Source: Nitrospirota bacterium
GTDB lineage: Bacteria; NPL-UPA2; JAADIA01
Direction: 5' to 3'
DNA length: 16,446 bases
NCBI GenBank assembly: GCA_013151555.1
Contig: JAADIA010000013.1
Span: 1 to 16,446 of the forward strand
Shown here: positions 7,732 through 14,372 of the stretch, one piece after another
How positions within the stretch are numbered: position 1 is the first letter of the stretch
How the letters are laid out: every line of letters begins with the position of its first letter
The notes under the pieces: model-generated
The model's input: the letters and a program-made list of their open reading frames with translations, nothing else
What the model was told of the DNA's origin: nothing
Database searches by the model: none
Program-made: the position numbers and the translations under genes

Positions 7732-9076
7732 TCCCTGTTATCACTGTATGCCCCTGGGAGCTATCTTTGCGGCTAAGGGTTTTGAAAAAACCCTTACTCT
7801 GTTGCATGGCTCCCAGGGATGTGCTACTTATATGCGCCGTCATCTGGCCCGGCATTTCCATGAACCCGTGGATGTGGTCTCTTCGTCGTTAAATGAAAAG
7901 GATGCCATCTACGGCGGAGAAGAAAATTTAAAAAAGGCTTTGAGGAATACTTGCAAACAATACAACCTGCAAATGATTATTGTTGCCAGCACTTGTTTGT
8001 CCGAGACTATAGGCGATGATATCGGGGCGGTAATTAAAGATGTAGAGAAGGGTGTGCCGGGAATGGCTATTCCTTTGGTAAGTGTTTCTACTCCCAGTTA
8101 CCAGGGAAGTTTTTCCCGGGGGTACTGGAAAACAATCAAAGCGGCGCTGGAAAAATTGTCTGGCAAATCCTCCCCTTGCGCCCAAGAGGGGGACAAGGGA
8201 AGGGTGGAAAAACCTTTTATCAATATTATTCCCGGATTAGTTACTCCTCAGGATTTGCGGTGGTTTCTCCGCTTAGGAGAACTGTTGGGGATTGATTTTC
8301 ATCTTCTCGGTAACTACGCGAATACTTTTGATGCTCCCTGGGAGACTTCTTTTAAACTTATGCCTGAGGGAGGTTCTCCGATCAGTTATTTAAGAGAGGC
8401 CGGGGCTGCTTTAGCCACCATTGAATTTTCCGTAGTTCATCCTGAAGCAGATTCTCCGGCGGTATTCCTCCAGCAGAAATTTGACGTGCCGGCGTTCAGG
8501 ATGCCGTATCCGGTGGGATTGGATGCGGTGGATAAGTTTATGAAGGTGTTAACTACATTCAGAGGAGAAAAGATACCGGGGGAGATTACTGAGAATAGGG
8601 GAAGACTGCTTGATGCTATGGCCGATGCCCATAAGGTGCTTTTTGCTAAGAAGGCAGTCCTTTTTGGAGAGAGCGAATATGTGTTTAGTGTCTATAGAAC
8701 TCTCCGGGAATGGGGAATGGAATGCCCGGCCTTGGTTTATGGAGAAAGAGAGAGCTTGTTGAAAGAAGAGATAAAGGAAAAGGGAATTACTTTTATTGAT
8801 AGTGGAAGCATGTTTGAGCTGAAGGAGTGGATTAACTGTAATGAAGTGGATTTGCTTTTAGGTTCCAGCGTGGGTGCTTCTCTGTCTTTGGAATTCGGAT
8901 TGCCGCTTCTGCGCCGGGGGTTTCCCATCCATGACCGTTTTGGGGCGGGAAGGGTTCTCACGGTTGGGTATGAAGGAACTCTGTCTTTGATAGATGATAC
9001 TGCGAATATGTTTGCGGCGGAAATTCATGCATCGTTTAGAAGAAAGTTGAAAGAGAGTTACCTATGGAAGGTTTAG
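7706..9076 (+). CDS. nifN: FeMo-cofactor assembly scaffold, beta subunit
   Basis: 456 residues. NifN pairs with NifE to hold the FeMo-co precursor. It is a NifK paralogue: N-P-C-Y-H-C-M-P-L-G-A (9-19), H-G-S-Q-G-C-A-T-Y (C39) and A-S-T-C-L-S-E-T-I-G-D-D (C97) mirror the NifK cluster region. Start ATG 7706 lies inside the end of nifE (26-nt overlap) behind AAAGGGAGAAAG, so the pair is translationally coupled. Between residues about 152 and 168, where NifK has a shorter loop, a S-G-K-S-S-P-C-A-Q-E-G-D-K-G-R-V segment is encoded by a GC-rich palindromic stretch that looks like an inserted repeat. The C-terminus overlaps nifB by 13 nt. Assignment to NifN rather than a second NifK follows from position and divergence. 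Confidence 0.95.
   Translation: MPEHYATVNPCYHCMPLGAIFAAKGFEKTLTLLHGSQGCATYMRRHLARHFHEPVDVVSSSLNEKDAIYGGEENLKKALRNTCKQYNLQMIIVASTCLSETIGDDIGAVIKDVEKGVPGMAIPLVSVSTPSYQGSFSRGYWKTIKAALEKLSGKSSPCAQEGDKGRVEKPFINIIPGLVTPQDLRWFLRLGELLGIDFHLLGNYANTFDAPWETSFKLMPEGGSPISYLREAGAALATIEFSVVHPEADSPAVFLQQKFDVPAFRMPYPVGLDAVDKFMKVLTTFRGEKIPGEITENRGRLLDAMADAHKVLFAKKAVLFGESEYVFSVYRTLREWGMECPALVYGERESLLKEEIKEKGITFIDSGSMFELKEWINCNEVDLLLGSSVGASLSLEFGLPLLRRGFPIHDRFGAGRVLTVGYEGTLSLIDDTANMFAAEIHASFRRKLKESYLWKV
8169..8204 (+). repeat. GC-rich palindromic repeat embedded in frame in nifN
   Basis: CTCCCCTTG near 8170-8178 faces CAAGGGAAG near 8194-8202, with an inner CCC/GGG pair, giving an imperfect hairpin. The composition (C-rich arm then G-rich arm) differs from the surrounding gene, and it codes for a low-complexity loop absent from NifK. 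It resembles REP-like repeats that are found within coding sequence in many bacteria. Confidence 0.4.
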
Positions 9077-10320
9077 AAAAAGTTGCTCATCCCTGCTTTT
9101 CTATAGAGGCAGCTCATAAATTTGTGCGTCTGCACCTGCCGGTAGCTCCGGAATGTAATATAAAGTGTTCTTACTGCCACCGCAAGTTTGATTGTGTCAA
9201 TGAGAACCGACCGGGAGTAACCAGCTCTGTTCTTTCTCCCGAGGAGGCTCTGGAAAAGGTGAAGGTGGTCATAAAGAAGTTCCCCAACTTAAAGATTGTC
9301 GGTATTGCCGGGCCCGGGGATGCCCTGGCTAATAGTGGAGCCACTTTTAAGACTTTACGGCTCATCCGGGCATATAATAAGGAAATAGAATTTTGCTTTT
9401 CCACGAACGGGGTTGACTTAGTCAAGTATTTGCCTGAGATTCAAGACGGGGGGGTAAAGTATATTACCATTACTATTAACTCCCGGAAAGTAGAGGTGGC
9501 CAGGACTCTGTATAAATGGGCCCGGAAGGGAGATGTATTCCTTAAAGGAGCTAACGCTGCCAAATTTATTCTCCAAAGACAGGAAGAAGCTCTGGAGGCT
9601 TTGCAAGGGACGGGTATTCATTTAAAAATAAATACTCTTTATATTCCGGGAGTAAATGATTTTGAAACGGAAAGTATTGTGCGTTTTGTAAAGGGTAAAG
9701 GAGCGGAGATAGTGAATATCATGCCCTTTATTCCTACGCCGGGAACCTATTTTGAGAATTTTCCTATGGTGAGCAGAAAAACCCTTAATTATGTTCAGCA
9801 GGAAATGTCTTCCATTTTGCCTCAGATGTGGCATTGTCGGCAATGTCGGGCGGATGCGGTAGGAAATGTTTTGAACGAGAAGCCTTTTTTTACAGAAAAA
9901 GAGGGGGGAGAAGGTTTATTATCCCCGGGGGAAAGGGGAAAGGAGGAAGCGAGCCCTCCGGATAAGGGAATTATTCGCTTTGCCGTGACCTCAAAAAACG
10001 GCTATGTTGTTGACCAGCATTTTGGACATGCCTTAGACTTGCTTATCTATGATGCTTCGGCAGCAGCGATAAAGTTTATCGAACGCAGACGGATTGATAA
10101 GTACTGTTTAGGGGAAAGCTGCGAGGACCCGGAAGAAAAAATGAAATTAGTTAAAGGAAAACTTTCCGATTGTCAAGGGCTCCTGGTTATGCGGATCGGG
10201 GATGTGCCGAGGAGAAGTTTGGAAAAAACAGGTCTTTATATAAAGATAACCTATAACAAGATAGAAGATGCTATCCGGGAAGATTACAAGATTTTGAATG
10301 AATCCGGACTTAGGGAATGA
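9064..10320 (+). CDS. nifB: FeMo-cofactor core synthase, radical SAM protein with NifX-like domain
   Basis: 418 residues. NifB uses S-adenosylmethionine to fuse two [4Fe-4S] clusters with an interstitial carbide, making the 8Fe core (NifB-co) of FeMo-co. The radical SAM motif C31-N-I-K-C35-S-Y-C38 is followed by H-R-K-F-D-C-V-N-E-N-R-P-G-V, and the second cysteine pair C258-R-Q-C261-R-A-D-A lies at the end of the radical domain. Residues about 303-418 (I-R-F-A-V-T-S onward, with D-Q-H-F-G-H) form the NifX/dinitrogenase-cofactor-binding domain. The linker 272-302 is a G/E/P/K-rich stretch encoded by a GC-rich repeat-like sequence. The start ATG overlaps nifN by 13 nt. NifB closes the operon; about 146 nt downstream is a hairpin with a T8 tract that could terminate it. 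Confidence 0.97.
   Translation: MEGLEKVAHPCFSIEAAHKFVRLHLPVAPECNIKCSYCHRKFDCVNENRPGVTSSVLSPEEALEKVKVVIKKFPNLKIVGIAGPGDALANSGATFKTLRLIRAYNKEIEFCFSTNGVDLVKYLPEIQDGGVKYITITINSRKVEVARTLYKWARKGDVFLKGANAAKFILQRQEEALEALQGTGIHLKINTLYIPGVNDFETESIVRFVKGKGAEIVNIMPFIPTPGTYFENFPMVSRKTLNYVQQEMSSILPQMWHCRQCRADAVGNVLNEKPFFTEKEGGEGLLSPGERGKEEASPPDKGIIRFAVTSKNGYVVDQHFGHALDLLIYDASAAAIKFIERRRIDKYCLGESCEDPEEKMKLVKGKLSDCQGLLVMRIGDVPRRSLEKTGLYIKITYNKIEDAIREDYKILNESGLRE
9901..9960 (+). repeat. GC-rich repeat-like insertion in the NifB interdomain linker
   Basis: The stretch is dominated by G- and C-runs, with an ATCCCCGGGGG palindrome near 9921-9931 and GGAGG/CCTCC arms closing at about 9942-9959. It codes for E-G-G-E-G-L-L-S-P-G-E-R-G-K, a low-complexity linker between the radical SAM and NifX-like domains. 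Its base composition stands out from the rest of nifB and recalls the insertion in nifN. Confidence 0.4.
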
Positions 10321-10352
10321 GCGAAGTGAGTGAACAAACAACCGGGAGGCCT

Positions 10353-10384
10353 TCTGTCCTTTTTTTGAGCAGGGTGATTAAAAA
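10353..10384 (+). promoter_or_regulatory. Candidate upstream activator element of the amt1 promoter
   Basis: Matches the nifH element at 1191-1222 with three mismatches in 32 nt and lies the same 162 nt before its TGGCAC box. It holds a TGAGCAGG half-site (10366-10373) between T- and A-runs. The 362-nt stretch 10321-10682 has no gene; it consists of this element, a GC-poor spacer, the T8 hairpin, the sigma-54 promoter and the amt1 leader. Confidence 0.5.
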
Positions 10385-10465
10385 TGGGCGGGAGATGTTG
10401 CCGGTAAGGAGGAAGGGATAAGTTAGAGAGCCGGAAATAAAAGTATCGTTAAGAGATTGCTCGTG

Positions 10466-10498
10466 AATTGTTTAGATAAATCTTGAGCAGTTTTTTTT
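10466..10498 (+). terminator. Hairpin with T8 tract between nifB and the amt1 promoter
   Basis: Arms 10466-10476 and 10482-10492 pair at ten of 11 positions if G-U pairs are counted, around the same TAAAT loop as the nifH copy, followed by eight Ts (10491-10498). The left arm differs from the nifH copy mainly by changes that turn Watson-Crick pairs into G-U pairs. Placement fits termination of the nif operon; a DNA-binding role is the alternative. Confidence 0.5.
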
Positions 10499-10514
10499 AT
10501 TATCGGGGATGGGC

Positions 10515-10530
10515 TGGCACGCTATTTGCA
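10515..10530 (+). promoter_or_regulatory. Sigma-54 (-24/-12) promoter of amt1-glnK
   Basis: TGGCACGCTATTTGCA, identical over 16 nt to the nifH promoter, including the four unconstrained spacer bases. The predicted start of transcription is near 10541, giving a leader of about 140 nt before amt1. Confidence 0.92.
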
Positions 10531-10540
10531 AGAGATAGCT

Positions 10541-10670
10541 TATGAAACCGGAAGATGTCATCTTCAGCATAGCTGAGAGGTTCCCCGAAATGGTGCTTCC
10601 GGTAAAAATCCTGACATGCCTCGGGAGGTATGTTGATTCGTAGTTTATTTTTGGGCCGGGAAGAAAGTGA
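10541..10670 (+). promoter_or_regulatory. Long structured 5' leader of amt1
   Basis: Several exclusive stems can be drawn. ACCGGAAG (10547-10554) pairs perfectly with CTTCCGGT (10596-10603), enclosing 41 nt. Alternatively GAAGA (10551-10555) pairs with TCTTC (10561-10565). Downstream, ACATGCCT (10614-10621) pairs with AGGTATGT (10626-10633), one G-U, around a CGGG loop. Blocks TGAGAGGTTCCCC and AAAAATCCTGACAT recur in altered form in the amt2 leader. I recognise no known riboswitch class. The ribosome site AAGGAGG (10671-10677) lies outside the drawn stems. Confidence 0.45.
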
Positions 10671-10682
10671 AAGGAGGAAAAA

Positions 10683-12059
10683 ATGTTATTGAAGTTAGGA
10701 AAAATAAGTTTGTTAATCGCAGTTTTGTTGGGAGGAATTGCCGGGTTGGCCTTTGCCGAGGAACCAACGGTAGCGAGCAATGCCGCGGCTGCATCGAGCA
10801 ATGCCGTGGCTATCGATACCGTCTGGGTTATGTTGACGGCGTTCTTAGTATTTTTTATGCAGGCAGGGTTTGCCATGTTGGAGGCCGGGTTTGTCCGTGC
10901 CAAGAATGTGGCTAATGTCCTGATGAAGAACCTGATGGATTTTTCTTTCGCCAGCATCATTTACTGGGCGGTAGGATTTGCCATTATGTTTGGGGCGGGA
11001 AATGCTCTCTTCGGGACCAGCGGCTGGTTTCTCAAGGATAGTGGCGGTACTTTTGCTTCCCTGAGTTGGACGCACGTTCCCCTGGCCGCGAAGTACTTTT
11101 TCCAGATGGTCTTCGCTGCCACTGCTGCCACCATTGTTTCAGGAGCCATGGCCGGAAGGACAAAGTTTATTTCCTATATCCTTTACAGCATTGGGATTAC
11201 CGCCTTTATCTACCCTGTGGTGGGTCACTGGATCTGGGGTGGCGGCTGGCTGGCAAACCTGGGATTTTGGGATTTTGCCGGCTCTACCGTAGTTCATTCC
11301 GTAGGGGGGTGGGTGGCCTTAGCCGGGGCGATAATGTTGGGACCGAGAATTGGAAAATATTCCTCCAATGGCTCGTCAAAAGCTATTCCCGGACACAGTA
11401 TTTCTTTGGCCATGTTAGGAGTAATCATTCTTTGGTTCGGTTGGTTTGGTTTTAATCCGGGGAGCACGATGGCGGCAGTTCCGGAAATTGCTCATATTGC
11501 CACTACGACAGTGTTAGCCGGTGCCGCCGGGGTAGTCGGGGCAGTAATGATTGCCTGGATAATATTCAAGAAGCCGGATGTGACTATGGGAATAAACGGT
11601 GTGGTTGCGGGGTTGGTGGCCATAACTGCTCCTACGGCGTTTGTCTCTCCGGGAAGTGCGGTGATAATCGGCTTTTTAAGCGGGATCCTCGTAGTTTTGG
11701 CGGTAGTTTTTATTGACCGGGTGTTGCATGTGGATGACCCGGTAGGGTGTATTGCCGGACATGCTGCTTGCGGTGTCTGGGGGACCTTTGCTTTAGGTCT
11801 TTTTGCCCAGGATAAGTTCTCCCCGGGAACAACCGGTGACGGGCTTTTCTTTGGCGGAGGATGGAAGCTTTTAGGGGCTCAGTCTCTTGGGATAGTAAGT
11901 GTGGCGGTCTATAGCCTTCTGGCAGGATTTTTACTTTTCTATGTCATCAAAAAGATTGTTGGACTGCGAGTTTCCCGAGACGAAGAATTGAAGGGCTTGG
12001 ATATCGGCGAGCATGGAATGGAAGCCTATAACGGTTTCCAGATATTTACCACGGAATAA
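10683..12059 (+). CDS. amtB: Ammonium transporter Amt/AmtB family, with signal peptide (Amt1)
   Basis: 458 residues. Trimeric inner-membrane channel for ammonium, with about 11 membrane spans. Residues 1-25 form a signal peptide (basic start, hydrophobic core, A-F-A before E26), as in E. coli AmtB, followed by an A/S-rich stretch 27-43. Against E. coli AmtB, D197 matches D160, the twin pore histidines are H205 and H360 (H168, H318), the Phe gate is F144 and F257 (F107, F215), and S261 and W185 match S219 and W148. The C-terminal tail R-V-S-R-D-E-E-L-K-G-L-D-I-G-E-H-G-M-E-A-Y is the conserved cytoplasmic regulatory segment that GlnK contacts. ATG 10683 follows AAGGAGG. glnK is next, after a 97-nt gap holding a repeat. 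A sensor role is possible but the sequence looks transport-competent. Confidence 0.96.
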   Translation: MLLKLGKISLLIAVLLGGIAGLAFAEEPTVASNAAAASSNAVAIDTVWVMLTAFLVFFMQAGFAMLEAGFVRAKNVANVLMKNLMDFSFASIIYWAVGFAIMFGAGNALFGTSGWFLKDSGGTFASLSWTHVPLAAKYFFQMVFAATAATIVSGAMAGRTKFISYILYSIGITAFIYPVVGHWIWGGGWLANLGFWDFAGSTVVHSVGGWVALAGAIMLGPRIGKYSSNGSSKAIPGHSISLAMLGVIILWFGWFGFNPGSTMAAVPEIAHIATTTVLAGAAGVVGAVMIAWIIFKKPDVTMGINGVVAGLVAITAPTAFVSPGSAVIIGFLSGILVVLAVVFIDRVLHVDDPVGCIAGHAACGVWGTFALGLFAQDKFSPGTTGDGLFFGGGWKLLGAQSLGIVSVAVYSLLAGFLLFYVIKKIVGLRVSRDEELKGLDIGEHGMEAYNGFQIFTTE

Positions 12060-12060
12060 A

Positions 12061-12133
12061 GGCAGATGACAGAAAACAGAGGACAGATGGCAGAGGGCAG
12101 AATATATAAAAATCTGACTTCTGCCATTCTGCC
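12061..12133 (+). repeat. Degenerate heptad repeat element, copy 2
   Basis: Six seven-base units (AGATGAC, AGAAAAC, AGAGGAC and similar, 12064-12105) are followed by an opposite-strand segment: 12089-12102 pairs with 12119-12133 at most positions (GGCAGA and GGCAGAA blocks against TTCTGCC and TCTGCC). Order and wording match the element at 6241-6347. It fills the amt1-glnK gap and would form a hairpin upstream of the glnK ribosome site. Confidence 0.72.
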
Positions 12134-12156
12134 CACTTTAAAATGGAGGTGGAGAA

Positions 12157-12498
12157 ATGAAACTCATCGTAGCTATGATTCAACCCCATAAGTTGCCGGA
12201 TGTGAAAAAAGCTCTCTTTGAAGCCGAGGTACACAAGATGACCGTTACCAATGCTTTAGGATGCGGGCAGCAAAGAGGATACACAGAGACGTACCGGGGA
12301 GTGGAAGAAGAGATCAATTTACTTAAAAAGGTAAGGTTAGAGATTGCCGTCAATGAGGAATTCGTGGAACCTACTCTTGCGGCTATTATCAAGGGAGCCC
12401 GCACGGGCAAGATCGGTGATGGTAAGATATTCGTTCTTGACCTGTCCAAATGTATAAGGATCAGAACCGGAGAGAGCGGAGAAGCGGCTGTAGGATAA
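12157..12498 (+). CDS. glnK: PII signal protein GlnK, Tyr51-less
   Basis: 113 residues, the normal PII length. PII trimers sense ATP/ADP and 2-oxoglutarate and, when nitrogen is ample, insert their T-loops into Amt trimers to close them. PII signatures are visible: [10 protein letters not shown] at the start, T-E-T-Y-R-G-V-E (43-50) in the T-loop, and [13 protein letters not shown] (81-93) in the B-loop/C-terminal signature. Odd point: position 51, the uridylylated Tyr of E. coli GlnB and GlnK, is Glu here (V-E-E-E-I-N), so control by GlnD-type uridylylation at that site is not possible; Y46 remains. ATG 12157 follows GGAGGTGG. Its place between two amt genes fits the usual glnK-amtB linkage. 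NifI-type function is excluded by the canonical PII length and context. Confidence 0.95.
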   Translation: MKLIVAMIQPHKLPDVKKALFEAEVHKMTVTNALGCGQQRGYTETYRGVEEEINLLKKVRLEIAVNEEFVEPTLAAIIKGARTGKIGDGKIFVLDLSKCIRIRTGESGEAAVG

Positions 12499-12655
12499 AC
12501 CGGGTTGCCGGGATTGAAGTGGGTTGAAGGCCGTTGGGAGATGTTTTTTAAGCAGGCTGCCTAAAAAGTGAGCAGGGGGGTTAAGCTTTTGATTTCCTTG
12601 GACTTACTTGAGGAAGGGGGAGTTTTTTGTCCTCAGGCTGCTTAAATCATGAGCA
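12499..12655 (+). promoter_or_regulatory. Candidate activator-site cluster upstream of amt2
   Basis: In the 463-nt gene-free stretch 12499-12961 three related sites are seen: a 17-nt inverted repeat TTAAGCAGGCTGCCTAA with one mismatch (12548-12564) flanked by T- and A-runs, a TGAGCAGG half-site (12569-12576), and TGCTTA-N5-TGAGCA (12639-12655). The half-sites TAAGCA/TGAGCA are those seen upstream of nifH and amt1. The layout of inverted half-sites with a five-base spacer is like NtrC sites but with different sequence. Activator unknown. Confidence 0.42.
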
Positions 12656-12674
12656 TATAGGAGAAAAAGTAAAA

Positions 12675-12714
12675 GCCGGAGGTGCGAATTAAAGAAAGGT
12701 TTTTAACCTCCGGT
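12675..12714 (+). repeat. Inverted repeat upstream of the amt2 promoter
   Basis: CCGGAGGT (12676-12683) pairs perfectly with ACCTCCGG (12706-12713); the flanking bases 12675 and 12714 add a G-U pair. The loop is 22 nt. No T-run follows, so it is not an obvious glnK terminator; it could bind a protein or end a transcript with factor help. Confidence 0.4.
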
Positions 12715-12769
12715 TAGGGAACTGTTTAAATTAAAAAAAGATCGATTTCTTTATTATCCCAGGGGAACC

Positions 12770-12785
12770 TGGCACAGAAGTTGCT
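12770..12785 (+). promoter_or_regulatory. Sigma-54 (-24/-12) promoter of amt2
   Basis: TGGCACAGAAGTTGCT matches the TGGCACR-N4-TTGCW consensus at every defined base. The spacer bases differ from the other two copies. Predicted start of transcription near 12796, leaving a leader of about 166 nt. A TTTATTATC stretch 12750-12758 precedes it as it does, in similar form, in the nifH and amt1 promoters. Confidence 0.9.
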
Positions 12786-12795
12786 TATTATAGCG

Positions 12796-12950
12796 GTTAT
12801 GGAGGTGCGGAGAAAAAAATAGGGGTTCATTTAAAATTGGAACAGCTCCGGGAAATTTGTGAGAATTTCCCGGGATAAAGACCCTGAAATCGCCAAGCGA
12901 TTCTTTTAGGAATCCGGACTGTGCCCCACAATCTTTGAGGAAAAACATAA
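12796..12950 (+). promoter_or_regulatory. Long structured 5' leader of amt2
   Basis: A perfect 10-bp stem CCGGGAAATT (12848-12857) / AATTTCCCGG (12864-12873) with a six-base loop is followed by AATCGC (12888-12893) / GCGATT (12897-12902) with loop CAA. The 3' arm of the second stem overlaps an alternative ATTC (12900-12903) / GAAT (12910-12913) stem. The joining sequence AAAGACCCTGAAAT (12877-12890) resembles AAAAATCCTGACAT in the amt1 leader. No known riboswitch recognised. Confidence 0.45.
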
Positions 12951-12961
12951 GGAGTTAGAGA

Positions 12962-14215
12962 ATGGGAATAGCCGATTTAGTTAGGGGCTTAGATACTGTC
13001 TGGGTTTTGGTTACTGCCTTCTTAGTCTTCTTTATGCAGGCGGGGTTCGGAATGCTGGAGGCGGGATTAATTCGGGCCAAGAATACCTGTAACATTCTCA
13101 CCAAGAATTTTCTCGATTTTTGCATGGCCTCCCTGGGATTTTTTATTTTCGGTTATGCCATCATGTACGGGGTGGGTAATCCTCTCTTTGGAACGACGGG
13201 GTGGTTCCTGCTCGGGGCAAAATCGGGATCCCATGTCCCTCTTTATGCTTTCTGGTTGTTCCAGGCGGTCTTTTCCGCCACGGCGGCCACCATCGTGGCC
13301 GGGGGAATGGCCGAGAGAATGAAATTTCCTGCCTACCTTATCTACTCTTTCCTCATCTCGGCGTTTATTTATCCTATTGTCGGGCATTGGGCCTGGGGGG
13401 GAGGTTGGTTGGCTAAATTAGGGTTTACCGACTTTGCCGGTTCCACGGTCGTTCATGTTACCGGCGGTTCGGCAGCTTTTATTGGAACTATTATTCTCGG
13501 GCCGAGGATAGGTAAATATGCCCGGGATGGTTCACCCCGGGTAATAGCCGGACATTCCATCCCCCTGGCTTCCCTGGGGGTCTTAATTCTTTGGTTCGGC
13601 TGGTTCGGGTTCAATCCCGGTTCTACCCTCAGCGTTGGCAATGGAAATCTTATTGCCCGGATAGCCATCAATACTAATTTAGCTGCGGCTGCCGGGGCAA
13701 TAGTGGCTATGGTGGTTGTCTGGATCAAGTTTGGAAAACCGGATCTCTCCATGGCGATGAACGGCGCTTTAGCGGGTTTGGTAGCTATCACGGCTCCCTG
13801 TGCCTTTGTTTCTCCCGGAGCGGCTATCGCCATCGGTGCTGTGGGTGGGGTTCTTATCGTCTTTGGGATTATTCTACTGGATAAGATTCATGTCGATGAC
13901 CCGGTGGGAGCCGTTGCCGTGCATGGAATAGGAGGTATCTGGGGGACCCTATCTTTGGGCATTTTTGGCCAGAAAGCTTTGGGATTACCCCGGGATGGTC
14001 TTTTTCAGGGAGGAGGGTTTGCTCAACTGGGAGTTCAAGCTCTGGGAACTTTTGCTGTGGCTCTCTTCGTCATTGGAGCCATGGCCCTTGTCTTTAAGCT
14101 TATCCAGGCTGTTGTAGGGTTAAGGGTTTCCCGGGAAGAAGAGTTGCGGGGATTGGATATCGGCGAACATGGAATGGAAGCTTATAGCGGATTCCAGATA
14201 TTTATTACTGAGTAA
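12962..14215 (+). CDS. amt: Ammonium transporter Amt/AmtB family, without signal peptide (Amt2)
   Basis: 417 residues, a close paralogue of Amt1 lacking its 40-residue N-terminal extension: it starts directly at the first core helix (D-T-V-W-V-L-V-T-A-F-L-V-F-F-M-Q, 11-26). Pore residues are kept: D157, twin histidines H165 and H321, Phe gate F104 and F217, W145 and S221. The C-terminal tail R-V-S-R-E-E-E-L-R-G-L-D-I-G-E-H-G-M-E-A-Y is nearly the same as in Amt1, so the same GlnK could gate both. ATG 12962 follows AAGGAG. It has its own sigma-54 promoter. After the stop, 157 nt to glnA (14216-14372) contain only an A/T-rich stretch with no sigma-54 box, so glnA may be read from here or from a weak promoter I cannot define. 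Confidence 0.95.
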   Translation: MGIADLVRGLDTVWVLVTAFLVFFMQAGFGMLEAGLIRAKNTCNILTKNFLDFCMASLGFFIFGYAIMYGVGNPLFGTTGWFLLGAKSGSHVPLYAFWLFQAVFSATAATIVAGGMAERMKFPAYLIYSFLISAFIYPIVGHWAWGGGWLAKLGFTDFAGSTVVHVTGGSAAFIGTIILGPRIGKYARDGSPRVIAGHSIPLASLGVLILWFGWFGFNPGSTLSVGNGNLIARIAINTNLAAAAGAIVAMVVVWIKFGKPDLSMAMNGALAGLVAITAPCAFVSPGAAIAIGAVGGVLIVFGIILLDKIHVDDPVGAVAVHGIGGIWGTLSLGIFGQKALGLPRDGLFQGGGFAQLGVQALGTFAVALFVIGAMALVFKLIQAVVGLRVSREEELRGLDIGEHGMEAYSGFQIFITE

Positions 14216-14372
14216 GGTCAAAAATATGAAAAAAATAAAAAATCTTGTTTTTTGCATAGAATTATGATAACGTAAAATGTAAATAGGGGATTAGCAATGG
14301 GTGAGAGATACTCCTCAAATTTTCGGGTTATGAGGAAGAATCTCAAGGGGTGAAACAAGGAGGAGTGTAATT

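Noticed and set aside
10572-10633. TPP riboswitch suggested by CTGAGA and CCTGA in the amt1 leader
   Set aside because: The second conserved TPP block (the GGATAATGCCAGCG-like region) is missing and the downstream gene is not a thiamine gene.
12548-12564. glnK intrinsic terminator from the T-run/A-run palindrome
   Set aside because: The T-run precedes the palindrome and the RNA loop would be one base, so it reads better as a DNA site than as a plus-strand terminator.
10541-12961. Glutamine (glnA-type) riboswitch in the amt leaders
   Set aside because: The GGAAGTAGG-like core of that class is not present in either leader.
14216-14372. Sigma-54 promoter before glnA (TTTTTTGCAT)
   Set aside because: The TTGCA-like end has no GG 12 bases upstream; -10-like A/T-rich strings are present but no convincing pair.
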